DNA of 64,000 nt from Alviniconcha marisindica (Eukaryota > Mollusca > Gastropoda > Provannidae): NCBI GenBank assembly GCA_018857735.1, contig JABMCL010002457.1, forward strand, positions 237,501 through 301,500. The letters are read 5' to 3'. Below the pieces are notes generated by a model. The model saw only the letters and a program-made list of their open reading frames with translations, did not search any database and was not told the DNA's origin. A program made the position numbers and the translations under genes. Below, piece by piece: positions 44,900-58,642 of the stretch (its first letter is position 1; every line of letters starts with the position of its first letter).

Positions 44900-46315
44900 G
44901 TGTGTGTGTGTGCGCATGGAGAAGATCCCAGGACAGCAGAGAACAGTGGCCTAGGCAAACAGAAATCCCACCACTGTTACAGTGTTAGTGTCAGGTGAAA
45001 ATAAATACTCATAAAAAAATAAATTTAAAAAAAAGAGATAAAACCCCGAAAGACATCAAGACAACAATTTACCACATTTACCACTAACTTCGCTCTCAAG
45101 GATAAACATGCACCAAGAGTGTTCCTGTTATGGATACAGTTAATCTCTTAGCGCTGATGAACATGTATATAAGTTATAACGAAAGGTTCCACTTAAGCAA
45201 TTAAAACTGCGAGTTGCATATAAATGATATATATATCTTCCTGATGGCATGAACTAAAACAACAGTAACATAAAAACCATTAAGGGGTGGAAAATGTCAG
45301 GTGTAGTATGTTTCCTGATGGCATGAACTAAAACAACAGTAACATAAAGAACGCTACGGTGTGGGAAATGTCAGGTGTGGTATGTTTTCTGATGGCATGA
45401 ACTAAAACGACAGTAACATAAAAACCGCTAAGGCGTGGGAAATGTCAGGTGTGGTATGTTTCCTGATGGCATGAACTAAAACAACAGTAACATAAAAACC
45501 CTTAAGGTGAGGGAACTGTCAGGTGTGGCATGTTGTGCAGCAGGTACCTGTGGTTGATGTGTCCACACAAAGGGGCCCTGCGGGTACACCGGGTGATGGT
45601 GAGCATCACGAGATGATGGTACCACCACAACCTGGCAGTTCAGGCTAGAACAGAAAAGGGATGACATGAATACTGAACACAGCTTCCTTCCTTGTGCTTC
45701 CTCCAGGGTCAGCCAGTCAACACTTCTGACTGGTGGGGTTGTCATGAAAGAAAAACACACACAACAGAGTGAACCATCTCCATGTTTCTTGGAATTTAAC
45801 GGAGCGTTACACGCACAAGACAGTAAGAAATAATGTGTTATGACTGTGGGCTGTGTAAGACTAAATGCCCTGTTCTCTTCTGCTACTAACAAAACATAAC
45901 AGTTTTATTCTAAGTGGGTATCTTGCGTCTGCCTTTCTGTCAAATACTGTTATGCCTGTAAGTAGATTTTAATGGCATGTCAACCGTACAGGGTTATCTC
46001 AGCAAAAGCACTGCAAGTATGCAGCCTGTAAAGATTAATGTGCTTTATAAGTTTACTAAGCCTCTTTAAAATTAAAGTTAAAAAAATTAAAATAAATAAA
46101 GCCCACCTGGCACTGTCACACAGCAGAATAAACTGACCAGTCTCAGAGGAGAAGTTTCAAAGATTAGACCACACCACATCCTTGCTGACGCAACATGCAG
46201 TGAATAGCAGTTACTCTTATTTGTTAATTCCTCACATGATAACCCCTCTGCTCTCTGCTTGGCATTGTGGGCCAAACATCAGATTCGGCTCCGGTGGGTG
46301 GGGTAGGGGGGGGGT

Positions 46316-46351
<36 letters not shown>

Positions 46352-49300
46352 GATGCACCTAACAGGTTCTTTACGAAGGGAGTACGACTTTCTCTTTCCA
46401 TTTTTTCTTCCATCAGATTTGCTCTATTTAAGGTCTTCCAGATCTAAATATAAAGCCTCAACAATAAACTACCTGCTTGTTTTTTTCTACACTTTCACCT
46501 AAAATTAATAACAATGAGCTTAGGAAAATCATTGTGGTGTGCAGTACTTCAAAATGTCTCATGGTCAGTGTGTTTTGTAAAAATCCAGCTTACTTCTTTG
46601 TGTCTTCAGCAATCATTTCCATGCATTTCTGGAATGTTTCATCGTACGTTTCATTCATCCTGCCACTCTGTAACAAGAGGATGTGATAGATTACACAATG
46701 ACAGCAGCTTCCTGTTTTGATACATTCTGTACCATGCCAAAAAACAACATCAACAGCAAAACATCCGGGCATAAAGGTTAGAATAACAATTATGCAGACC
46801 TGAGCATTAAGATAACAATTATACACACTTGAGAAATCAGTAATTCAGTAGTTACCATAAAAAAAAGAATTCAATCTAAACATATGCTGTCAGTATAAAC
46901 GTACTGCATGAAGGTGAGCAGAACCTAGAATTTTGAACATTGCAAACTGTTAGTAGCATTGAAATAATGGGAGAAAAAGTAAACTCACTTCAATGATGGT
47001 GTTCTTGATGTCAACAAATGGACCAATCTGAAATGGAGATGTTAAAAATGGGCTGAAATTTTCTTCTAAACCAGTACTTTTTTTAACTAAAGTTTTATGC
47101 TTCACATTTTCAACTTTGATTCATGCCATTTACTTGACAGTTCAGATGTCAAAAGTATTTTTCTGTTTCATGAATATAATTGATACGTAGTATTAAACAA
47201 TCAAAGCATGAAGCTCTCCAGCTAGTTATTCTCAAAGTCAGGAAATTACTGGCGAGTCAGTTTCACAGCATAAGTCAAAATCCACAAACTTTGAATGACC
47301 TCAGCTGAACAGTTCATTTTTCACACACTGCCCCTGTAATTGTAAACACTATACTTCCAAGGACCTTTAAAGACTGTAGGAAACCTGACTGCTTCCACTA
47401 GAATTGAGCAACAGTTGGCCAGAATTAATAATCCATGACAATACATCAATTTTCTATAGTGCTATTCCCCACTGAGCAAGCTCAACGCGCTTGTTCACAT
47501 ACATGTACATAATGCATACTATTTACATTTGCTGACATACCATGTACACGGAATCACATAATACATATTTAATAAACTGTGCTAACATAAAACAGGTACT
47601 AGTAGAACAACGGATTAAAATAAGTATTATAAAACATAAGCACACTGCAATAACTTAAAACAGGTACATAATTATAAAGTTGTGTACTAAGTTGCGACGC
47701 TAAACACACACACAGTGTATCTTCCTTTCTTTCTCTCTCTGCCCCTCCCTCTCTCTCACACACACACATACTCTCTCTCTTTCCCCCTCCTCTCCCCACC
47801 CCCATCTCTCCTGCTCCCCGCACTCCTACTCTCTCTAACAAAGCGATCATAAGACAACTAAAACACTCGGGAAGCATCATTTCACATGGGGGGCTGAAGA
47901 CTGCTGAAATCCTAATGACAGAAAGCTATCATGAACAAGTGAGTTTTGAGACTGTATTTAAACAGGGGAACTGACAGAGAAAGTTATGCATCTTTCATCA
48001 AGAGCAGTTACTCACCAGAATGCAAACATCGGGACGATCGTGGCGAATTTTCTCCAGCAGGACTTGCAGGGGATCGTACTGCAGATCGTCGGAAATAGAA
48101 AAGGGCCCTGCTGCCACCACCACACGCAGACTGGAACCTGCCAGACACGCAACACACAAGATGGGGGGGCTGGGGGGAGTAGAAAAAAATTCAATTCCAC
48201 AAATGACATGTAAGTATTTTGCGATCCAAGTAGCCACAAGCCCTTGCACAGCAGTAACGCAACATGCAGACAGTAAGTAAGTAACTTGGTGTTTTACGCC
48301 CAGTCAACAAGTATATATATCAGGGCGACACACAGACAGCATTCCACCCATTTCTACACACACTGAAAACTTGCATTACTGTCTGCCCATAGGTTTATAC
48401 CTGACCTTCCTAATAAACAACCATGGTCATGATTCTATGGAGAGAAAATAATCAGCCCCAGCACTTTTAAAAATTGTCCAGTGTTCACATATTTCTTTTG
48501 ACATATTAATAGCCTTATGATGGGACCTTTGAGATTAGTATAACTTTTATAAGGTGGCAAACATTCACCATCTAGTTAACACAACTGTGTTAAAAAGGGA
48601 AAAAGCAATAATAATAAAAACTAACAAGAACAATACTGCTATACAACGAAAGATCATAATAAATGCTGTCTGTTCATTTTACAATTAGTGTCTAGAAGAA
48701 AGCAGCTAACCAAGCATTCTGTCTCCTGAGTAAACTAGACTGATCATCAAGTACCAACGCAGCAGAAAATTAAGAACCAAAGATCACTGAAAAGTTTCTA
48801 TGACACTCCCCCCCACCCCCACCACTAAAACTCCCCAGCATGTAGTATACACACACACACACACAAAATGAACACATAAACTGTAGTGTACTCTTGAATA
48901 GCACCATACTGTTGAAGGATGGTTTTTGTGACAGTGAGCATTGAGGCAATCCAAATTTCCACTGGAATATTTTCCATGGCACAAGGACATGCATGTTACA
49001 CAATATGAAATCTTCAGCAAAACTGTACCTGGCTCTGTCTTGACCGACTCTGGGAATGGTAACCTCACACTCTGAAGCAGAAGAAGAAAAAATGAAAATG
49101 CAAAGCAATACAGCAGACACCAAAAACAAAATAGGCTGTTTTCCCATGACTAAAGCAACAACATATGATGTTGACATAGGGTGCTGATCATTTTAGAGAC
49201 GCTGACATGTAAAGAAAAAACATGAAAATGCAAAGAAATACAGCAGACACCAAAAACAAAACAGGCTGTTTTCCCATGACTAAAGCAACAACATATGATG

Positions 49301-51456
49301 CTGACATAGGGTGTTGATCATTTTAGAGACGCTGACATGTAAAGAAAAAACATGAAAATGCAAAGCAATACAGCAGACACCCAAAACAAAATAGGCTGTT
49401 TTCCCATGACTAAAGCAACAACATATGATGTTGACATAGGGTGTTGATCATTTTAGAGATGCTGATATGTAAAGAAAAAACACGAAAATGCAAAGCAATA
49501 CAGCAGACACCCAAAACAAAATAGGCTAGTTTCACATGACTAAAGCAACAACATATGATGCCGACATATGGTGTAGATCATTTTAGCGACACACAACAAC
49601 ATATGCCGACATATGGTGTAGATCATTTTAGTGACACACAATATATGATGTCAATGTATGGTGTAGATCATTTTAGAGACAGTCACACACAACATATACT
49701 GACATAGGGTGTAGATCATTTTAGAGACACACATATATGATTCATGTTGGTTAGATCATTCTGGGAGACACTGTCACACAAACATTTTTTGGGATTCTGA
49801 CATACATAAATGACATTTTAGGGTTCTCTGGAGACTGCATAAATGACATCATTTGGGTTCTCTGGGGGGACACTGTCATAAATGACATTATTTGGGTTCT
49901 CTGGGGGACACTGACATAAATGACATATTTGGGTTCTCTGGGGGGACACTGACATAAATGACATATTTGGGTTCTCTGGGGGGACACTGACATAAATGAC
50001 ATTATTTGGGTTCTCTGGGGGGACACTGACATAAATGACATTATTTGGGTTCTCTGGGGAACACTGACATAAACTGACATTATTTGGGTTCTCTGGGGGG
50101 ACACTGTCATAAATGACATTATTTGGGTTCTCTGGGGGACACTGACATAAATGACATTATTTGGGTTCTCTGGGGGACACTGACATAAATGACATAATTT
50201 GGGTTCTCTGGGGGGACACTGACATAAATGACATTATTTGGGTTCTCTGGGGGGACACCGACATAAATGACATTATTTGGGTTCTCTGGGGGACAGCTGA
50301 CATTATTTGGGTTCTCTGGGGGGACACTGTCATAAATGACATTATTTGGGTTCTCTGGGGGACACTGACATAAATGACATTATTTGGGTTCTCTGGAAGA
50401 CTTTGACATAAATGACATTATTTGGGTTGTCTGGGGGACACTGACATAAATGACATTATTTGGGAGGTTTTAACATGCTGCAGAACATTACAAGTGCTTG
50501 GGAGACAATGGTGGGAGAGCAAGTATTGATGCTCATTTGTGACACTCTCCCTCAGAAAGCTACTGGTTAAAATCTTTCAGTTTCACAAAAGTGAAACGAC
50601 GAATCCAATTTTCACAGTTCATATGAATAAAACTACAGCCCAAAATGGAAAGGTTCATAATTTAGCAAACAGCTACAGGTACAAATCAATTAAAACTTTT
50701 TCAGGCACTCCAGCTGATCAAGCTAAGAGTCGGCAGTTCTTTCTGCCAATGACACAATGCCTATAGCATACATCACAAATTCACATGAGCAATAAACATG
50801 TTGGTGTAAATGTCCTCAATAAACAGCCAGCACTGACGCGCAGAGAACTGAGAGTGGTTGTCCTGCTCTGTAGGCAGGATTCAGTTGTGGATTTATTCCT
50901 GACTTACAAACTCACTTTGGACTCCATCACTGTCGACTCAAGTAAAAAACTAAAACTTCAAGAAAGAGAAGCCAAGGTGGTCTATGATTAGTTCTTTATT
51001 GTACATGACTGATTTCAATTATCATACACACAACTTCTCAAAATGCAAAATGAGACTGAAAAGAAATGGGGGCCATGGGAACAAATACATGCGATGCAAT
51101 GCTTTACCGGATAAATGTTCTTGATGACCAGCTTCCTTCCAGTTATATTGACAGCGTCAGCAGCTATCACCTACAAGCAACAACAACAAAATCACTTTAA
51201 AATGAGGTTCAGCTGTGTGCACTCATGAAGTGCTCAAAACAGAATGTATCACGTAAAGCATTAACTGCTATCAAATATGCTAAGCAAACTAGCCAGAGAA
51301 TGTTCACGGCTGTTTAGAACTGAAGTGTGTTCATGATCACAATCAGTAAGTTCACAAACTACAATGCATACAACTCCAGGCCACTTGCTCACTATACGAA
51401 TTTAGCTGCATCTAGATATTGGAAAATGTGAACAGAAATCACACACACACACATAC

Positions 51457-51512
<56 letters not shown>

Positions 51513-53921
51513 AACACACACACAGAGAAAGTATAGTCAACAACTATTTTATTATTACACTGTACTATTAATAGGTCAGGCATTTCATAAAATTACTGAT
51601 GTTTTATTTCAGGAATTCATAAAATACCTGACAAACTGAATGACTTCATGAAATGGAGTGACTGTCACCAGCAATGTATAAATTGCCTGAATGACCGAGG
51701 CAGAAATGATGAATATTCAAACTATTGTACTGTCCTGCACCTGTCCAGGAAAAAGAGCATATTGCTTGAGTTCTGAGAGGTCAACGGGGATGGTGTGGCC
51801 GGAAGAGGTGAGGCGTGACCCCTCCAGCACCACTGACTGGCTGTTCAGCTTGCCGTGACTGTCGCAGGCCACTCTCCCCGTCACCTGAACCACATCCTGC
51901 AACAAGCAGGGTTGTAGAAACGAGCGATAAGTCTCCACTGAGGTTTGTAAAACATCAAGACACAAAGGGCCACCAAAATCAAACTGATCTTCAATAAAGT
52001 AAACTTTTAGTCATAACAGATACAATTTCCCTGACGACATTCTTGTTAAAACGTTGTTCTGATATATATATATATATTCTTGTGTCCATTCTTGGACACA
52101 AGTAAGTTGGTGTTTTACGCCCAGTCAACCAGTGCGGTTATATCAAGGCGATTCCTGGACACTAAATCTAAATAGGTAACACTAATATCTAAATACTCAA
52201 AACTGAAAGGGAAGTGCTGGGCAAAATTGCTTGCTGGTTTAGAAGCACATTGTGTAAGTTGTAAATATGCGTGTGTACAAGATCAAATATATTCTGTGTG
52301 ACTGATTTTATTGTAAAAAAAAAAAAATTGGTACAGAAAAAAAAAATGCATCCCAACATTAGCATGCCAAGAACCTGAAGAGACAACAGATAGCAGAGAA
52401 CTTGAACTTGAAAACTTTATTTTACAAGGACTGGAGTTTAGGTTCAGTCAAAAACCTGTCTAACACCTAGTAGTTGCTAAGCTACTGATGAGTAAATGTA
52501 AATATAAAATTACAGGCATCATTTATATACATACAGGCATGAATGAGTGAGTGAAATTTTATACATCAGTGTGATTAAGTAGGATGGGGAGAGCTGATGT
52601 GGGCTGTGTGCCTGACCTGTGTTGGACATTCAATGTGATTAAGTAGGATGGGGAGAGCTGATGTGGGCTGTGTGCCTGACCTGTGTTGGACATTCAATGT
52701 GATTAAGTAGGATGGGGAGAGCTGATGTGGGTTGTGTGCCTGACCTGTGTTGGACATTCAATGTGATTAAGTAGGATGGGGAGAGCTGATGTGGGCTGTG
52801 TGCCTGACCTGTGTTGGACATTCAATGTGGGACAGCTCTTCCAGTCCAAACTGTTTCTGCAGCAACTCCTCCATGTCTTCAATCTGATCGTTCAACACTG
52901 ACACACAAACACTGGTACATACAGCTCATGGGAAAGGCGGATTCAAACACATAAAAGGTTTAAAGAACGCTATTTATTAGGACAAAACATAACCAGCAAA
53001 TTTTCAGGTAATCCCCTTTGTCAAGCTACAAAACGACACTTAACATTCATTTGAAAGTCCTTTCCAAACAAACTTTCTTACTGCTTCTTAATCTTATGCC
53101 TTCATCATTCTTCTATCCCATAAGCAATTTTTTATACCCAGTAACTGTACCAGTTAGCTTCCATAGGTAAAGTTGTGTCATATATAGGTGAATTCAGTTT
53201 CCAGTTTGCCATTCAGAATTCATTACATGAAATACTGCACAAATTGATCTCACTGGAATTAAGGCCTTAGTTAAAAATCTGAAACAGAACAAAGCCCAGA
53301 GCACTCATGCAGAATCAACACACAAGTCACCTACGGTAACTCACCTGGCATGCGTGTAAATACAAGGCACATAAACTCCACCAGAGGTACATCCTATGGC
53401 AACTCTCACCTGGCATGCATGTAAATACAATGTACATAAACTCCACCAGAGGTACATCCTCAGGATCAGGATGTACCTCGGGTGAAGTTAACGTACCTTG
53501 TATTTACACGCATGCCAGGTGAGTTACTCATTTACTGTAGGTGACAGGTCTGTTGTTGTACTTGTGTTATATATTTTGAGTGCTAATTAACTCCCTTGTG
53601 TGTTGATTTAATTTTTGTTAAATGAGGTCCTGGAGACTTTGAAAATAGACTGATTAGCAGTAAGCTGGAAAGCAGCAATGTGAAGTACTCATATTTATCA
53701 TGTTCAAGAAAATGCACTAAGCTCACCATGGCCTACCTGACAACGGGTTGGGCCGACAAGACTAATCCTGATTAATTTAACATCATTTAGTAATTGACAT
53801 GTACACATAAATTAACAAAACGGAAAAACCATGCAAACAGAAAAAACAAATGTGTAACTTTGGTCACAAAGCAGACAATTTACAACAAAGATAATAAAAC
53901 AAACTACACTTAGGTACACAT

Positions 53922-53979
<58 letters not shown>

Positions 53980-55811
53980 CTTACAATATTCACAAACAGA
54001 CACAAAAGAGTTCCTGCTTAGAAACAAGTTTTAACAGCAAGTTTTGGTTCTCACCATGTGCCTTTGCTGAGAGCTTTTGGAACATGTACATGTACTGTTT
54101 GGTAAGGTCGCCAGTCGAGTCATAGGGAGCCACTGAACATCCCTGGCCAGTGCCCTTCCACGCTGCATTATCCGCTGCACCGAAAGAGGCCACCACTTCC
54201 CCGGCTGATGTGCGCTCCACAAACCTGCTGCTTTTGGACGCACTCATATTCAAGCCATTGTTTGTACTGAAGCAGAAAAGTGAAGAAAAATGATATTACA
54301 GCTGCAAGATGGTCAGCCATCATTATAACACAGCATTAAGACATCCCCGGCCCATCCCCTTAAGCTTTAAATCTCACCAGGGTAATAATAAATGACCGCA
54401 TATATATATGCCTGCAGCAGTATACAGACTAATGTCGTGTAATGAGCAGGTGCAATGTCAAATTTCAGCCACAAAAATCTCACAATGATTGCAACGCTGC
54501 CAGTCTCAATGACCAGGACATGAGACAAGACATAAAATTGGCACTCAAAATTAACAAAGATTTTTTTTTAATTAACTAAGCTCAATCACAATTTTGTAGT
54601 TTAGTAGTAGTTTTGAACCATGCAGATCTGCGTTTTGTGTTAAAGGCGTTTTTTTTCCTAAAAGGGGCTTTTGGAGATTACAGTACCCACACAAACAACA
54701 GAATAATGTGACATCCATAAGTACGTAACTTGGTGTTTTGCACCCAGACAACCATTGCAGTTATATCAGGGCGATCACAGACACATCCATAAATTCTGCT
54801 AAAACAGGATACTGGTTCAATCAGAAAAACTCAAAAAGGGAACTCTGATATACATTACCTTGTTGGTGACTGTGTATGTTTAGACACCACAGGGCTCCTC
54901 TCACTGTCAGCTAATCGCTTCCTCAGTGAATCTCGGTCATCAGGTGTCACCTGTCGCTTTCCACCACTCTGAAACAAATACAAGACCAATGTACGGTAGA
55001 CTCCTGAGCAACAAATCTTCTTCTTCATTATACTGTGGGAATCCCAGTAGTTTCGGCAGCATTATACAACCACACCCAAAATGACAATCTCTTCCATTGA
55101 TTTGATTAAGCATACGTAACAATCAAAAGCAAGTCATCGTTTCTCCCCAGCATAGGGTTAAACTGGAGGAGCAGAAGTATCCGCTGGTGAACTTGTATAT
55201 AAACATGTAGTTGTAACCGAGCATAAACAGCAGGTGGTAAAATCAACCATAATCAACACTTTTGAAAACTCGGGTTGTCAGAATCATGAACAAATATGGA
55301 AAACAGATGTCCAACTCTAAAAGTCTCGATTATGTACATGATAAACATGCATGCAAAATTGACTAAAACTCAGTGAAGTGAAATTACATAATTTACAGTA
55401 CAGCTACTTGAGTATTTCTATCTAGCCAAGTTGTATAATTTGTCAGTTCGGATCTGACTTGCTCGACTCAACACTGTCTTCAAATTTACATGCCCTCCTG
55501 TACTCTCCGCTCCGCTTCTGATACTCTCAGCCTCCAGATTCCTTGCACCAGACTCTCCACTGTTGGTTCCCGTGCTTTTTCTGTTTTTGGTCCATCAAAT
55601 GGAATGACCTTCCCCTTCCTCTCCGACAAAAACCCTCCCTGGACTCATTCAAATCTAATCTAAAAAGATTTCTTTTCCCAGAATTGTAGACCTGCCAATG
55701 CCATGTTTTCTGTTCCATGTGTCATTATCCATTCCAAGTCTCCTGGACGTTTGCTGCCTGTTTTAAGCTGTGTATATTTAGCTTTGTATAGTCAGAATGC
55801 TTGTGAGGTGC

Positions 55812-55867
<56 letters not shown>

Positions 55868-58593
55868 AGTCTCTAGGGACAAGATTTTGTGCTTTAAAAA
55901 TACTTTCATTATTATTATTTTACCAAACTTTTTTTCTTTTTTTTACTGTTGCAGTAAAAAGTCATTTAATTTTAAATTTAAAACTACATCAGTACATGGC
56001 ATGCTAATATTGGGAGATGACTGTGTACCTTGCCAGTATTAGTGGGTGTGGTGCTGGCGTACATGCTGATCATCTCCACGTCTTCATCTCCTATCCTGCA
56101 AATAGTTTCAGTTGTATAACAACACTGTCAGTTCTGTACAATACTTAGGGATCTATGCAAATATTTGTTGATACTAATGATAGAATACTGAATCAATACA
56201 AATTAACAACACAAATATTACGTTACAAACATAAATTATAACTGCTAGTTAATAAAACTCAAATTAAAACAGAATGTGCAAAACAAAACCGAAAAAGTTA
56301 AATTAACCACAAACACACACACAAATCACAACAAAATGTCTTCAACAATATAATAATAATAATAAAAAAATAGTAAAAATGGAAATTTGTAAAGCGCCTA
56401 CGCCGCGGCTCAAAGCACTGAACAAATAAATCACAAATAATGTACACTGAGATGGAGAATATTATCCACAATTTAACAAAAGCTAACACATTATGTACCC
56501 ATCAACACGGGTTCAAGCATAACTATGTGCAAGATGCACACACACACACGCACACACAAACACATGCACACATTGTACAGATCGATAGGGGTGAAGGACA
56601 GTGTTGCCTAACTGAACTATGAATGTTTCCATCAATAACCCATTTCTCGCTTCTTCCTACAAACCCAACTAATTCTAAACGCAGCAACTTTGCTTTCGTC
56701 TGTTTCAACAATGAGGCAGTAATTAAGACACGCTGTTTGTAAACGGTCAAGTTGAGGTTGCATTACGGTTGGTGAGCACAAGAGAGCTAGGTCACCTGCA
56801 AAAAGATTGGAAGAACAATTCTGTAGCCTAAGTCAGGTAGTAACGGTACAGTAAAACAAAGTCAGGTAGTAATATGAAATAATATTTCTCAAACTGTCTC
56901 ACTCCATTACTGCAGCTGAATGATTTCCACCTAAATTCAAGTGAAATCTTCCTTCTTTGCTGGTCATCACTGATCTGTATTTCACAAACCTGTTTCCAAA
57001 GTTGCTCTTGGCTGCAACATTTTTGTTCTCTCGTTTTGGAGTTTTCAACCCTTTCTTTGGCAGCCACTGTAAGAGTCAAACAGACACAGGTTAAAACCAT
57101 ATAGATATGTAAAGTGATCAGAACTGAGTGATACTGTGATACTGACAATATATCACTGAAAAATCAAATAAAGAAAACAAATAGGCCATTAGCAACAGGC
57201 ACAGTAAGACAGAACAGAATTTGTGACTGTATGAGTATTCTATTATTTTAATCCAGGCATACTCAGTTTGCTATTTGTACAATTAATATGACAGCTGACA
57301 TCCAAGCTGCTTGTATTTGTAATTTAAACATTTTGTGTATTTTCCTTCCAAAAGACAAAATGGTTTTATTACATGTCCAGAGGAATGACCTGTTTTAGTT
57401 TTTACAATCATATTATGAGCATTTTTGTTAACATGTAAAGGGCAGGTTTGCCAAAAATGTGAATAATTGGCTTTCTTGTTATTTTATTTCTAATCATATT
57501 CCAATAAAAATTATTCAAACGTTTCACTTAAATTCTATTCTTTTGACTGTTAAGTGTTATTCAACTTATTGTCATTTCTGTTTTCATAAATGCTGGCATA
57601 GAGACAGGGCAGTCATTTGTTTGATTGTTTTTGCAACCGCCTTCAAATTAAATGTCACTTGTCCATCATAACTTACATTGTTATAAAGTTATGGTCATCC
57701 AATTGACTGTAGTAATAATAATAACAATGTACATTTATCATGCGCTCATCAACGCCCTGAGCGCTCACATGATACATATTAACCTAAATATGATATTATA
57801 TACACGTGCAGAGCATAGTTCTACCAAAATAATTTACATAAATTATTATTAAAATAAAAAACGCACTACACACACACACTGACTGTAGCAGAAACTGGGT
57901 ACTGATACTAGTTAGGATTAGTAAGGGTTGTTTGACATAAGAAAACAACTCGATGCTACATTGAGAGTGCTGTCAAGCCACTGAATCAGAGCTCCAGGTA
58001 TGGCAGCTAGGTGTGGCTGTTGATTTTGGGGAGGGGTAAAAACTGAATTTGTGGCTGAAGCTAAAGAGTTCATGTGAATGGACATAATGTGTTAAACTCT
58101 AAGTCTAATAGTAATACTGTATTACTAATACTAGTCATAGCATGGCACAGGCAGGTTCACAAATAAATCACTTAAAATGTTAAATCATTCCTAACTTTGC
58201 AGACATACCTCTCTTTCAAATCTCTCCAAAGTAGACATGGTCATGTTATTAACATTTTTAGAGCACTTGAAAGCCACCCACTCCTGCACAACTTGTCCTT
58301 CATCAAGATGAAATTGTAAACACAGATCTCGCACTGAAAAAAAAAAAAAAAAAAAAAATCAAAACAAAAATTGGGATTGGATGAGGTTTAAAAAAATTAA
58401 TGTAAACAAGCTATAGTGTATAGTGTGCAATAAAAAATATGGTTTGATATTTAAAACATTTAATTTATGACAGCTTGCCCCCTATCACTGGCGGGAGCTG
58501 CCACAAGTATGATTTTTCATTTTTGTCACGACAAATTTTGTCGTGACAAATATTTGTAACGACAAACACATGGATAAGGATACATTCATTTCA

Positions 58594-58642
<49 letters not shown>

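Noticed and set aside
49751..50373. Repetitive open frames (SPQRTQIMSFM type and its reverse)
   Set aside because: The 39-bp minisatellite happens to lack stops; it lies inside POLA2 intron 9.
51717..51965. 82-codon frame as a complete small gene
   Set aside because: It is POLA2 exon 8 read through into the upstream intron.
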